Part shown: piece after piece, positions 8,972-20,436 of the stretch
How the letters are laid out: each line of letters starts with the position of its first letter
Numbering within the stretch: position 1 is the stretch's first letter
From: Adenophora triphylla var. japonica
Lineage: Eukaryota > Streptophyta > Magnoliopsida > Asterales > Campanulaceae
Length of the DNA stretch: 64,000 nt
Assembly: GCA_022495995.1 (NCBI GenBank)
Contig: JAFEMH010005409.1
Coordinates: forward strand, 100,072-164,071
Direction of reading: 5' to 3'
Made by a program: the position numbers and the translations under genes
Notes under the pieces: model-generated
Databases searched by the model: none
What the model saw: only the letters and a program-made list of their open reading frames with translations
What the model was told of the DNA's origin: nothing

Positions 8972-11608
8972 ATGGATCTGGAGGGCAATCCTATACCGAG
9001 GCAAGCAAGAAGAAACATCTCCGCGGCTGCTCGGAGGAGGAGGAAAGAGCTCGTTCGGACGGAGAGGAAGTATGACTTTCTTACGCCTCCGTCGGAGCTT
9101 TACCCGGGGAGAAGAGAGCACAAATCGACGAACCCGCGTCCGGTTGGGGTAAGCATTCTTATTTGGCTCAATTCCATCGATTTTGATTGAATTTTGATTG
9201 ATTTAGGGCTTGACCCGAACTTAGGAATTTTCTAGGATCTTCCTAGGATTTTTGAATGATTTTGAGACATTGATGATTAACCTATGAGGCTAAGAACATG
9301 CAATGTGCAATTTGTTTGATAAAAATAATGGGAATGACCCACTTTTTTCTCGCAAATAAGGTAAGAATGAAAATTGTTTAAAGTGAGACGGAGTTCTGCA
9401 TGTGCTAGAACTAGGTCAAAATTTTGATTATCAATGAGAAACAAGATTTTGGAAGATGAAAAGGATTCATGCATGCCATTTTTTGAAAGAATAATGCTTA
9501 TGTGCAAAGAATTTTGTGAAAATTGTGATTTTGTGCTTTAGGAAAGCAATGAGACTTGACATGACGCGTTTCAAGTGATGAAAGACGCCCCTTTTTTTTT
9601 TTGATGCAAATGATGCTAGAAAAACTTTTGTGAATGCTTTTCATTTTTGAAAAATATGTGCACTTTTGTGAATATATGCATGCTTTTGAAAATGATGAAT
9701 GATTGACACACTTCTTTTGTGCTTTGCTTGTCTACAGGAGAACAAGTCTAGAGGACCATCAGAGATTGCAGTCAAGCTTTGGCAGAGGATGCCGGATTTC
9801 GAGAAGAATGGGGTGAACCCCAAGGATTTGGTGAGGGCTACCGGCCTGGATTCATTCGTCGAGGCTATCGGCAGGGGTGTTCATATCACCTCTAAGAGCA
9901 AGGGCTTGATCCAGGCCCTTTCTGAGTTCTGGTGGGATAGCACCCATAGCTTCCATCTGAGCTGGGGAGAGCTGACAGTGACTCCTGCCGATTTCACAGC
10001 TATTACTGGCCTACAGTTCACCGGGAGGCCCGTGACTTGGAGAGACCACATTACAGCTGAGGAATTTCAGAATTTGGTTGGATTTGAGTTGATTCCCAAG
10101 GGGCTGGGTATGGAGACACGGAATGTCGAGGTGGCAGTCCAGAACTGCATACGGGACTTTGCCGTTAGCGATGTGACTTCCCAGCAGCTGGCTAGAGCCT
10201 TTGTGTGGTTGATGCTGTCAGTCACCATTTTTGCTAATTCTGGGACACTGGCCATGACTTGCCTTCTCGACTCCCTGGAGGATGTGGATGGGATAGGGAG
10301 GGTCTCTTGGGGAGAGGCCGGATTGGCGGAGCTCTACTTCTCCTTGGACATGTACAGCCGTAACAAGGCTGCTTCGATGGACTGCTTCTTATTTGCCCTT
10401 GAGGTAGTCTCTCTTTCTTTTCTCTTTTCTCTTTTCTGTCTTGAGACTTTTATGAGAGAGAGAATGACCTTTTTGATGTTTTGAACATGCAGTCCTGGTT
10501 TTGTGAGGTGATCGGGTTCTTTCCTTGAAACCAACAGAGTGATATCACCATTTTCCCTGCTATGGTTCGCTGGAGGGGTGATGTGAGGGATAAATTCACG
10601 GGAAAGACCCGGATAACTTTTGATTATAAGATGGTGAGGCCGGTCATCAACAGGGATGGGCACGACGGAGTGGACTTCTACCCTTGGGGCAGGTATCCGG
10701 AGATTTTGCTGGGAGATGCCATTGAGGTGACTAGGCAAAGGAGATGGCTCACTGGGCTGACATGTGATGTCATTTACTTGGGGGACCGCTTCTCAAGGTA
10801 GCATGGCCATGTCCCTCCATTGGACGCCATTACTCCTCAGGATCCTCCAGCACGGATGCTGCAGCCCAGGGATTGGCCGGCAGATGAGATTGAGAGATAC
10901 CAGGGAGGTATAGCTGCAGAGGAGTATTTTGACATGGGTACCCCCTACGCTGTGTTTGTGGAGCAGCGACTGAGGACGCCACAGAAGCTAGTGAAGCTGG
11001 CGGTCACTCAGGGATACGGGGAGGATGAGCCTACTGACCCGCCGATCCCTCCTGCGCATCTTTCCTATGTGGTCCACAGAGTACCGAGGAGGATGAGGAT
11101 TCCTGTCCCCGACACTAGGGAGCCCCAGTATACCCTGCCGCCTGACAGCACTGTAAGTATACTTTTAGGGTCTTTCCCTTTTTCAGCTTTCTTTGCTTTT
11201 TGCAATTCTGAGATTTTCTGAGATTTTTCTGAGATTTTTCTCTTCTTTTCTCAGGTTCCAGCTCGCACTTATGATAGGCTGATCAGGCAGAATAGGGGCT
11301 GGAAGGACATGTGCCGGTCCCTTCTGAGGAAGCTGGCCTGCGCTTCAAAGGCAGCAGCGGATGCACAGGAGCCCGGGCGCAAGAGACGGCATGTCGGGGG
11401 CACAACGTCTACCTCATCGGCCTCGGAGTACTCTTCCAGTGCCATGCCTCGGGGGCGGGGACCCAACGCTGACATTCTGGAGCAGCTGGCTGAGTACGGG
11501 CATGATAATGTCCATTTGTCTGACGTGAGCGACCAGGAGGACTTGATGAGGGAGGCTAGCATTTATGAGCTGAGCAGTGATGAGGAGGAGGAAGAATCGG
11601 AGGCCTAG
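8972..11608 (+). pseudogene. Spliced plant-mobile-domain gene, antisense in element B (aORF1)
   Basis: Four exons on the strand opposite to pol join in one frame through phase-0 GT-AG introns: 8972-9148, 9738-10403, 10493-11152 and 11255-11608 (about 618 codons). Exon 1 is basic (AARRRRKELV, possible nuclear signal). Exon 2 carries the plant mobile domain: FWWDSTHSFHLSWGELTV, TPADFTAITGLQFTGRPV, and LARAFVWLMLSVTIFANSG. Exon 4 ends in an acidic tail, SSDEEEEESEA. A TGA at 10526-10528 and a TAG at 10799-10801 interrupt exon 3. An alternative acceptor ending at 10537 would skip the TGA in frame but not the TAG. The domain is shared with host MAIN/MAIL-type proteins, and its role in retrotransposons is unknown. 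A spliced antisense copy implies transcription from its own promoter. Confidence 0.82.
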
Positions 11609-12140
11609 GAGGTCTCTAGAATAGATTTGGAACAAAAACAAACAATGGACAAGATTTATGCACACTTTGTTTATTTTTTGCTTTATTCTGGCGCCGATGG
11701 GGCGAAGACATTGTATTAACAATTTATTTACTTTCCTATTTTATGCTTTTTTTTTTAATTTGCATATTATCTGAGCCTTGGGGCGATTTTTTGCTTGGAA
11801 TCGGGGCTGAAACTGGGCCAAAATGATTTATGATGGTGTATAAATGCTTGAATGGCTTCTGGATATGTTTTTGTACAGGTTTTGGTTGAAAAAGTGGGGT
11901 GAAAACTCCCTTGGGCAGCAACTTGGTTGCTGCAGAATTTTTTCTGCAGATGGCTAATGTAGCCGTGCGGTTTTGTCCAGAGGGCAAATGAAGCCGTGCG
12001 GCTCACAGTTCTGTCTGAACTGGTTATTTTCTGAATAAAAGCAAGGCTTGGCCATTTCATTTCATTTTCAACTTAGACTTGTCCCAATTGTTCCCAGAGC
12101 ACATTTTGGACCTAAAAGCACCACCTTTGGTCATTTTGCG

Positions 12141-13643
12141 ATGGAGAAGCCCGTTAGATTGCAAAGGGGGAAGCGAGACCGTTTTCTGTCCGATCTTCAA
12201 TCTTGGGTGAGACACAACTTCCAATCTCATAGGGGGCTGCTTGATTCTTCCTTCAAGATCAAGTCTTTATGGCATTTGAGGGATCTCCCGCCCGATTGGG
12301 ACCTTTTGAGAGCCGCAGCAAAGTTCTGGGACGTCCGGAGACATGTTTACTGCTTTTCTTATAACGAGATTGTCCCGACGCATGAAGACTTCCGAGCCTT
12401 GATTGGGGGTCCCGAGATTGAGGCTATATCTATTCCGCTGGTCGGAGACGTGCCGGTGGCGGTAAAGCTTGCATCTTTTCTGCAGATTCCTTTGGGGGAG
12501 GCTGAGAGGATGATGGTAGCCCCGGACAGGATTGACCTTTCTGATATCCCGGGCAGGTTTGGGTCTCCAGATATGGCTGCGACCACGGTGGCTATGGACG
12601 CATTTATCCTTTGCGTATTCTCTGCTCTGTTCACCGCTGAGTCCGTGGGGATCTGTCATAGTGGTCTCTTGGACATGGTTAGAGACTGCAAGGCTGGGAA
12701 GGATATTGTCCCGCTGGTTTTGGGAGAGACACTTCATGGGATTGACAGGATGGCTCGGGGAGACCATTTCATGAGATCCGGGAGTCCGGCTGTGCTGACC
12801 TTATGGCTGCAGGAGAGGCTCGGGGCTTTGCCAGGGGCTTTGCCGACTCAGTGCCCTTGGGTGATTTCTCGGAGAGGTGCACCGAGGCAACAGGACCAGA
12901 GTAGCTGGGAGCTGACGATGGCTAGGCTATCCACTTCGGACATCCGTTGGTGGATACCTCATTGGAGGTTGCAGACCAGGAGGATATTTCAGGAGTCCTA
13001 TGCTGTGAGGGTTCCAGGATTCTGCTGGTCATCCTTCTACATACCCTGCTTAGTATCCAGGCAGTTTGGGGCTTTACAGGAGCCATTGAGTGATTGGGAG
13101 GACATCCGGACCATGGAGGTGGTGTCATTGGATATGAGGGATCCAGCCAGCTTCTCTTTCTTCTCGAGGGCTTGGACATACACTGCTTTCCCACCCAGGG
13201 CTATCTTCAGGAGCAGGAAGAGTACCATCTTGACCACTGTCTACTTGGACTGGTACGAGAGGGAGATGGGAGCGACTCAGGTCATCTTGGAGGAGAGACG
13301 TCAAGCTTTATTGGGGGCTGACTGTGACTCGAGCAGGACTCTGAGGGAGACTGAGGCTAAGGCGAGTCGCCATAACCAGTCAGGTGACTTGGTCAGAGAC
13401 ATGGAGGCTCGGTACAAGAGGTTGTCCGAGGTCGCTCCTTTGACTGAGGCTCAGAGGGAGGAAGTGCGGACTCGTGCTCGGGTAGAGAGAGCACTTATTG
13501 ACACGGGTTTGGTAGAGGCTCCAGTGAGGATACCGGAGGTCGGGATGAGGGATACCGACATCATAGATAAAAAGAGGAAGAAGACTCGACGGGGCCGAGG
13601 AAAAGGGAAAAAGACCAAAGAAGACTCAGCGAATGACGACTGA
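12141..13643 (+). CDS. DUF7745 / plant-mobile-domain-like protein, antisense in element B (aORF2)
   Basis: An uninterrupted 500-codon frame runs from ATG 12141 to TGA 13641-13643. An in-frame extension to 12048 exists, but 12141 gives the best start. The N-terminal part contains AAAKFWDVRRHVYCFSYNEI followed by VPTHEDFRALIGGPEI, the pattern of the DUF7745 / mobile-domain-like family. The centre holds WWIPHW and a Trp-rich stretch. Residues after about 400 are rich in Arg, Glu and Ala and probably coiled. The tail is strongly basic (KKRKKTRRGRGKGKKTK), suggesting nuclear location. It lies between aORF1 and pol, with pol on the other strand converging on it. Its intactness contrasts with the broken pol of the same element. 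Function unknown. Confidence 0.8.
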   Translation: MEKPVRLQRGKRDRFLSDLQSWVRHNFQSHRGLLDSSFKIKSLWHLRDLPPDWDLLRAAAKFWDVRRHVYCFSYNEIVPTHEDFRALIGGPEIEAISIPLVGDVPVAVKLASFLQIPLGEAERMMVAPDRIDLSDIPGRFGSPDMAATTVAMDAFILCVFSALFTAESVGICHSGLLDMVRDCKAGKDIVPLVLGETLHGIDRMARGDHFMRSGSPAVLTLWLQERLGALPGALPTQCPWVISRRGAPRQQDQSSWELTMARLSTSDIRWWIPHWRLQTRRIFQESYAVRVPGFCWSSFYIPCLVSRQFGALQEPLSDWEDIRTMEVVSLDMRDPASFSFFSRAWTYTAFPPRAIFRSRKSTILTTVYLDWYEREMGATQVILEERRQALLGADCDSSRTLRETEAKASRHNQSGDLVRDMEARYKRLSEVAPLTEAQREEVRTRARVERALIDTGLVEAPVRIPEVGMRDTDIIDKKRKKTRRGRGKGKKTKEDSANDD

Positions 13644-14040
13644 CAGATCTTTTCTTAGGATTCCCTTATTGCCATTTTGCAAACACATTAGTTTATTTAG
13701 GCATTTTATTGTATTTTAGATCTTTGTAGCAGGTTAGCAGAGTCAAGAGGTAGACCGTGCTTGAACTCATCAAGAAGTTTTTAACTTGTAATGAACAAGA
13801 AATATTATCTTAAAAATTAATCAAGACACATTTCATGGAAATTCAAATGTCTTATTGATTGGGACCCGTTTTATGAAAACTGAAATACCCTTTATTATTT
13901 AGGACGCACTTCATGGAAGCTTGATTGTCCTTTTTATTGTTTAGACCGAACCATATATGGCTGCCTACGTTCCCCTTTTACAAGAAAGACTAAGGGGCTC
14001 AGGTCTTCGTAGTTCATTCTGGTGAACTATATATATTTTT

Positions 14041-14217
14041 TTATGTGCAGCCCTGTTTTTTGCCTAGACCGCCCTTTTTGGGTTTTCAGCCTAGCTGGGC
14101 ATTACTCTTTTTGCACTAAGATTTTTTCTTTTCTTTTTTTTTATGTGCAACCCTGTCTTTTGCCTAGACCGCCCTTTTTGGGGTTTTCAGCCTAGCTGGG
14201 TATTACTCTTTTTGCAC
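14041..14217. repeat. Two copies of a 77-bp repeat
   Basis: 14041-14117 and 14141-14217 share a 77-base sequence containing TTTTGCCTAGACCGCCC and CAGCCTAGCTGGG, separated by a T-rich spacer. The pair lies between the 3' end of aORF2 and the 3' end of pol, where the two converging transcription units meet. It could contribute to termination of either one, but that is only inference. Confidence 0.8.
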
Positions 14218-14256
14218 TTTTTTTTTTTATTATTTATTTTTTTCTTTTTTTTTCTT

Positions 14257-16465
14257 TTAGACATAGTATCTTTTGAGCTTATCACCGTTGACTGGGTGGA
14301 CAAAGGGATTGCCGTCCAGGTCTGCAAGCTTCATGGCTCCTCCCGATAGTATCTTCTGCACCACATAAGGGCCGATCCAAACGGGTTCCCATTTTCCCAG
14401 GGGGTTGTCTCTGGTAGGGGGCTTCACTTTCAAAACTAAGTCACCCTCTTTGATGTCTCTGGCCTTGACCTTTTTATCAAACGCTCTGGCCATCCGCCTC
14501 TGGTAGGCTCGGGTGTGTTCCATGGCTTTTAGCCTTCTCTCGTCAAGGTGGCTAACTCATCATGCCGGCCGCCAACCATTCTACTTCATTGACACCGCTT
14601 TCCAGGAGGACCCTTAATGACGGGATTTCCATCTCCACTGGTAACACTGCTTCCATCCCGTAGGTTAAGGCAAAAGGAGTTTCTCCTGTAGCTGTTCTGA
14701 CAGACGTTCTGTAGCCCCAGAGTGCCAGGTGCAGCTTTTCGGGCCAATCACGACCACGGGTGGCCATCTTCCGGATGATCCGTTCGAGCGTCTTATTAGC
14801 AGCTTCCACGGCTCCATTAGTCTGAGGTCTGTACGGAGACGACTTGTGGCGAGTGATTCTGAATTCTGACAGCAACCTATCGCAGTCCCCTTCAAAGTGC
14901 GACCCATTATCGGAAATGATCTCGTTGGGCACTCCATATCTGCACATTATGTTTTCTTTGATGAATTGGGCCACTTTTCTGGAAGTGAGGACCTTGTAAG
15001 ACTTGGCCTCTACCCACTTGGTGAAGTAGTCGATGGCTACTAGCACAAATTCATGTCCATTGCTTCCTGCCGGGGCTATTTTCCCTATCACGTCAATTTC
15101 CCAAGTTGCAAATGGCCAAGGAGTCGTCATGCAGTACAGGTCATGAGGCGGGAGATGGTTGAGGTTGGCAAACCGCTGGCACTTGTCGCATGCTCGGACG
15201 TGCTGGACACAGTCTATTTCCATGGAAATCCAGTAGTAACCCATTCTGAGGATCACTTGCATCAGGGCTCTGGCATTCATATGAGGACCGCAGGGACCAT
15301 TGTGGACTTCAGTCATCAATTCTTTGGCCTTTTCTTGAGTGACGCACAAGAGGAGTGGTCCTTGGTATCGCTTCTTGTATAGGTTGCCTCCTAGAATGAC
15401 ATAATGGGAGGCCAACCTTTTCAGGGCTTGCAAGCTCTTGGCTCTGACACCTTCTTTTGGTCTACCTTCTTTGTCTCTGAAAGCTGACTCTCCATCTTTG
15501 AGGAACTGGTAAATTTGATTGTACCAGGGTTCCTTTATAGGCTCGGGTCCCAGGTCTACTTCACAACAGAAGGCTGGGGCTTCTTTTCTACCCACTCGGA
15601 AGGGTTTTATGGCTTTTCCCTCGGGGATCTCTACCAATGAGGCTAGAGTAGCTAGGGCATCTGCGAATCTATTCTTTTCCCTTGGCAAGTAGTGGAAGGT
15701 CACTTCTCTGAACTGTCCAGTCAACTCCTCCATATGGGCATGATACCGCTGCAGGTTAGGGTCCACAGTCTTCCACTTGTTGGAAACCTGGTTGATGATC
15801 AGGGCCGAGTCTCCGTAAACTTCTAGCTCCTTGACATTCCTTTCTAAGGCAGCTTCCAAACCAGCAATGCAGGCTTCATACTCGGCAACATTGTTCGTGG
15901 CAGGGAAGTTCAACTTGAGGGCTATGGGTGTATGCTCATCTTTTGGATCGACCAGCAGCATCCCGATACCGTTTCCTCGTTTGTTAGCGGCTCCGTCAAA
16001 GAACAATTGCCATCGGTTTTCAGGCTCGACTGCAAAGATCCCTTCATCTGGGAATTGGGGTTCAGGCCCTCTGTCTTCATTACTGGGAAAGTTTGCCAGG
16101 TGGTCTGACAACGCTTGACCCTTGATGGCCTTTCTGGTCACATAGTTGATGTCGTACTGCTAAGAAGAAGGACCACTTTGCTAGACGCGTCGAGAGGGAA
16201 AATTTATCAAAGATGTATTTGATGGGGTCCATTCTTGAGACCAAATTCACAGGTGGGCTTGCATATAATGCTTCAACTTGCCGACTACCCAGACCATCCC
16301 TGCACAGGTCTTTTCACATGCTGAGTAATTGAGCTCACTTCCCCGCAGCTTCCTGTGACAAAGTAAATGGCATTTTCTATTCGAGAGTCTTTCTTCTCTG
16401 AGCAAGCACAGCCCCAACCGCCGTATCAGTGACACTGAGATAGAGCAGAAGAGGTTTCTGCCCAT
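14257..16465 (-). pseudogene. Element B RNase H, second RNase H and integrase
   Basis: The remnant of the Ty3 RNase H occupies 16465-16142, split by at least three small frameshifts (RKLRGSELNYSACEKT is legible). The frame 16141-14552 (529 residues) then holds the second, archaeal-type RNase H typical of Tat elements (QLFFDGAANKRGNGIGMLL, catalytic Asp at about residue 49, and LEVYGDSALIINQVS). It continues with an HHCC zinc region (HNGPCGPH ... CDKCQRF) and the integrase core with AIDYFTKW, SDNGSHF and NGAVEAANK supplying the D, D and E residues. A frameshift near 14550 moves the integrase C-terminal domain to 14523-14257. The enzyme would integrate cDNA, but this copy cannot make an intact polyprotein. 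Confidence 0.88.
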
Positions 16466-17919
16466 GTGGGGGGCATAGCGGGAGGATGTACCAAGTATGC
16501 CTTGATCTGGTCAAAAGCATCCTGGCATTCTTCGGTCCATTCTGTGTCTACGTTCTTCTTCATGAGCTTGAAGATGGGCTCGCACATAGTGGTCAACTGA
16601 TTGACGAAACGGCTAATGTACTGCAATTTTCCCATAAAGCTCTTGACTTCTGTCTGGGTCCGAGGTGGCCTCATATCCATAATGGCTTTGATCTTTTGGG
16701 GGTCAACTTCGATACCTCGCTCCGTGACCATATACCCAAGCACTTTTCCCCTTGTCACTCCGAAGGTGCATTTAGCAGGGTTTAGTCTCATGGAATGTTG
16801 TCTCAGCCTCTCAAAGAACTTCCGCAGGTCAACAAAGTGCTGCCCGTCCTCGCCTTTGGAGTGGATTATCATGTCGTCTACGTAGACCTCAATCTCCTTG
16901 TGGATCATGTCATGAAAAAGCGCGGTCGCTGCCCGTTGGTAAGTAGCCCCGGCGTTCTTAAGCCCAAATGGCATCACTGTATAACAGTAAGTTCCCCACG
17001 GTGTGGTGAAGGCTGTCTTTTCTTGGTCTTCCTCGGCCATCTTGATCTGGTTGTATCCTGCAAAGCCATCAACGAAGGATTTGACTTCGTAGTTGGCAGT
17101 GGAGTCCACCAGGATGTCTATGTTTGGCAAAGGGTAATCGTCCTTGGGGCTGGCCTTGTTCAGATCTCGGAAATCCACACAGCAGCGCACCTTCCCATTG
17201 GCCTTGGTGACGGTCACAATATTGGATAACCATGTCGGATATTCGATGACTCTAATGAATCCTACCCGCAGTAGCTTCTCAATTTCTTCTTTGACCTGTA
17301 GAGACCATTCTGGCTTGATCTTCCTCAGTTTCTGTTTTACTGGCTTAGCATCTGGTGCTAGGGGGATTCTGTGCTCTACTATCGAACTGTCTAGCCCCGG
17401 CATATCCCTGTATGACCATGCAAACACGTCGACGTATTCCCTGAGCAGATCGATCAGTCTGTCCCGTTCAACCCCCTGGAAGAAGTTTCCGATCTGTGTC
17501 TCTTTAGGTTCCTCGACAGTACCCAAGTTCACACTTGTCAAAACCTCCTCGGCAGCTTGGGCCCGGTTTTCCTCTTTTTCTGAAACCTGCTTAAAGATTT
17601 CTTTAATGTATTGTTCATTTAGTGTGTTTGCATCTTGTTCAAATGATTCATTATTAACTGTTGTTGAGTTTTGAGTTAATTTATCATTTGTTAAGTTGGC
17701 AATAAGAGGATACTCAGAAAGATCTGTCATTTCATTCAAAATAAGGGGAAAGATGACATCGATTACATTTTGATAGTCCTCAGGCGTGAGGCCTTCGGAT
17801 GACTCAGAGGACTGGAATTCAAAGATTCCTGACTCGACTGAACAGACGCTACTGACTCTGGACCCTACACTACTTATTGACTCGAGGGTGGCTTGACAAG
17901 GGTTGGACCGGGATCTCAC
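16426..17919 (-). pseudogene. Element B reverse transcriptase
   Basis: The 497-codon frame contains a complete Ty3-type reverse transcriptase: CCVDFRDLNKASPKDDYPLP (about residues 247-266), SFVDGFAGYNQIK with the first catalytic Asp near 284, MPFGLKNAGATYQR, and the YVDD box at about 346-349. Upstream is a less conserved linker with DLLREYVDVFAWSYRDMPGL, which is usual before RT in Tat elements. No protease DTGA-like motif precedes it. At the 3' end a one- or two-base deletion near 16445 throws the frame off at the entry to RNase H, so the pol polyprotein is broken even though the RT domain itself looks catalytically complete. Confidence 0.9.
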
Positions 17920-18763
17920 TCCTTCTTGCTGTAGCAGTCTTGTCAGCGTTCTTCAGAAAGTTGGAGACTTCAAATTGATCAAAAACTTGCCGGAAATCAT
18001 TGACAGGCCGGTACCGTGGAAAGATAGTGAGGGGAGCTAGAGTAGCTTGATGCAATCTCTCAGTGAGCTCGTCCGTGACAACTGGGCTCATTGACTGAAG
18101 AGTCTGGCTCATCTTATCAATGCACTGCTGATAACTCATTTTCTCTTTACTGATCTTGGACACCACGACCTTGTCAGTGTAGCCAACAGGAGGGTTGGCC
18201 TGAATAATGCTGATGAAATCTTCTTCAGAGGGGATCTTAATTCTTCCTTGACTGGCTACGTATTCAATAGGCTTTCTGTATTCTGCTTCTAGATCTGCTA
18301 GCTTCTCATTGAACTTTACGATGGCCACAAATTCAGCACTTTCTGCTTCAAGAGGATCACTGTTCATGGGGGTATCAGGCTGGACTGTGCTTTGAATGAT
18401 GGGTTCCTTGGCGGGCTGTTTGGCATAGCTGACATAGTAATCGAACTTGCCAGAAGGCTCCCCTAGAGTTCCGACGCTCTTGTCTCCGGCTTCATACCTT
18501 TCTTTTAGCTTCTGTTGTGTGGACTTTCTCTTCTTCTTCTTTCTCGAAGGAGCGTCTTCATTAATCCATTCTTGATACTCATACTCCAGACAGTCCTCAC
18601 AGTCGCATACATCATACCATATGTGAGGCTTGGGCTGAACTGGGATGGCCTCTCCGACTACTTGGTCATTACCATTGTTGACTACCATGTTGGCCATTTT
18701 GATACTGAAAAGCTGGCAAAACTGAGGATTCTGGCGAACTGTCTGAGAATTCTGCGCTAACAA
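17870..18763 (-). CDS. ORF upstream of RT in element B, function unknown
   Basis: A 297-codon frame overlaps the start of the RT frame by 50 bases in another register. It is acidic near its start (YDVCDCEDCLEYEYQEW) and then has a basic cluster (RKKKKRK). It has no gag major homology region, no CCHC knuckle and no protease motif. The overlap suggests that it was once joined to RT. The AG of GTTAGCGCAG just inside its 5' end could be a splice acceptor, as Ogre elements are known to splice before the RT region. I do not recognise the protein. It may be the leftover of the gag-protease side after deletion, or a Tat-specific linker. Confidence 0.5.
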   Translation of the reverse strand: MLAQNSQTVRQNPQFCQLFSIKMANMVVNNGNDQVVGEAIPVQPKPHIWYDVCDCEDCLEYEYQEWINEDAPSRKKKKRKSTQQKLKERYEAGDKSVGTLGEPSGKFDYYVSYAKQPAKEPIIQSTVQPDTPMNSDPLEAESAEFVAIVKFNEKLADLEAEYRKPIEYVASQGRIKIPSEEDFISIIQANPPVGYTDKVVVSKISKEKMSYQQCIDKMSQTLQSMSPVVTDELTERLHQATLAPLTIFPRYRPVNDFRQVFDQFEVSNFLKNADKTATARRSEIPVQPLSSHPRVNK

Positions 18764-20413
18764 GTCGCTGACCCGGTGTTCTCACCCACTTCTTTCTCGC
18801 TGCGGGAAAGGGATAGGAAAGGTTTAGACTCGGGGTAGGTGTTTAGGCTGAAGGCTCAGGCAATATGCAAATTAGAATCTTCCAGTTTACTTAAAACAGT
18901 GTCTTTTATTAATATCTATTTGGTTGGAAAAGGGGGTTTGCCCTTCTTTTTCGTAACTACTCTAGATCCTGGATCAGTGGGTTCCGTCACTACGTCTATA
19001 AGCCCCTCGTATTCCACCTGTATTTCGACCTCCCAGGGTGGACAGCCCCGGGCGAGGGTCCTATAGGGCACGCGGATCCCACCGACCGAGAGTAAAGAAC
19101 GCTCCTAACGGGTCTAGCGGGTCATAGGAACTTTCAACGCACGAGCGATGCGGATTATAGTCAAGGCAATACCGGGAAAGTCTCGTCTTTCTGCCTTGAT
19201 AGGATTTTGGCAGATTTTCGCTTGAGCGAATGACGTTTTGACTTTCGGTAATGTCCGAGAAGATAATAGGCATGGGTCGGGCGGCAAAAGCCGGATGACA
19301 CAGTGTCACATTGAACTTCGTTGCATACGCCGGGCGTGAGTTAGAATCGAAGTCAATGCCGGGTCAAGATCTTGCCAATTTTTCCTTGTCGGAATTTTAG
19401 CAGAGCTTCGCTTGAGCGAAAGATCTTTTGATTTGTTGGCAAAGACTCGGTCTTGACTCTTACGCATTCCGTGCAGGTCAAGGTCAATAGTCAATGTCGG
19501 AGTCGAGATCTCGCCAATTTTTCCTTGTCGGAATTTTGGCAGAGTTCTTCTTCCGTTATGAACTAAGGCTTGACCTTTACGAGGGTATGCAACTGGGCTA
19601 TATGACACGGACTAGACCAAAAACCAACCAAAAGTCACGGTTTTTTGAAACGTGTGACACGGACTGTGCATTGGTCGACACTGGCTGCCATGGAGAGGTT
19701 GGGATGATTCCGTGCGCGCCCGGGAGCATCGTAAGGCTGTCCGTGACTGCAGCTGGAACCACCCTCGGGTTTGAAGGACGTGCGTGCAAAAGTGTACAGG
19801 ATATATCAGGTGCGCGTAGTGTGCGGTCTCCTAAAAATGTTCCTTTTTGAGTTAAAACAGAGATTTTCAGAAATGTGTTTTAAAGGAATGATTTTCGGGA
19901 CGGGAAAAATGCAACACATAAGCACGTAAATTTTCTGGGAGCCCCAGTCAGTCATGGAGCTGAGTAGCCCCAAGCTGCTAGGACTGCCAGATTAACCTCA
20001 ATTTTTCCTGGTGGAATTGCCACTGAGGTCGCCCGGTCAGAATCCAATGAGGATTGAGTCGTACGACTGCATGGATCAATTTTCCAGGTTCCACTCCTTT
20101 TGCTATTTTTCGGGTTGTTTCCCGTTCAAAGTATGCACAGATTCCAAGATGCAAATGATGCAATGCATGGTAAAGAAAGCAAGCATGATTAATGAAATCG
20201 GCGACGGGAGTCTAACCCGCTCAAAGGGAAAAGCATTCTTTCATTTTTTCAAAAAATTTTTTTTTCGAAAAGGGATACTGGTACGTGGGATTGTTAAACC
20301 ACCGGTTATCCCAACTCCCACGTCAGGGAGTGTACAGGAAGGGTAAGTGGTTTCCACCTATATACCGAGTATCAATTTTTGTTTCGAAAATAAAAGCTTT
20401 TCTCCTTTGGGAT
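18764..20413 (-). other. Element B untranslated leader with internal repeats
   Basis: This is the region between the primer binding site and the first ORF. It is noncoding on both strands as far as I can see. A 150-180 bp unit containing TTTCGCTTGAGCGAA-like palindromes and CCTTGTCGGAATTTT recurs between about 19190 and 19560 (roughly two and a half copies). No gag homology is present, although gag would be expected here. Confidence 0.7.
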
Positions 20414-20433
20414 GATCCCCAGCAGAGTCGCCA
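20414..20433 (-). other. Primer binding site for tRNA-Arg, element B
   Basis: The plus strand reads GATCCCCAGCAGAGTCGCCA, which is the 3' end of plant tRNA-Arg(ACG) with one mismatch. On the element's own strand it starts with TGG, three bases inside the 5' LTR. tRNA-Arg priming is characteristic of Ogre-type Tat retrotransposons. Confidence 0.85.
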
Positions 20434-20436
20434 AAC

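Noticed and set aside
14257..17919. An endogenous pararetrovirus.
   Set aside because: LTRs, target duplication, dual RNase H and an integrase identify a Ty3 retrotransposon. There is no movement or coat protein.
20414..20433. A tRNA-Arg gene fragment.
   Set aside because: Only the last 20 bases match and they sit exactly at the LTR boundary, so it is a primer binding site.
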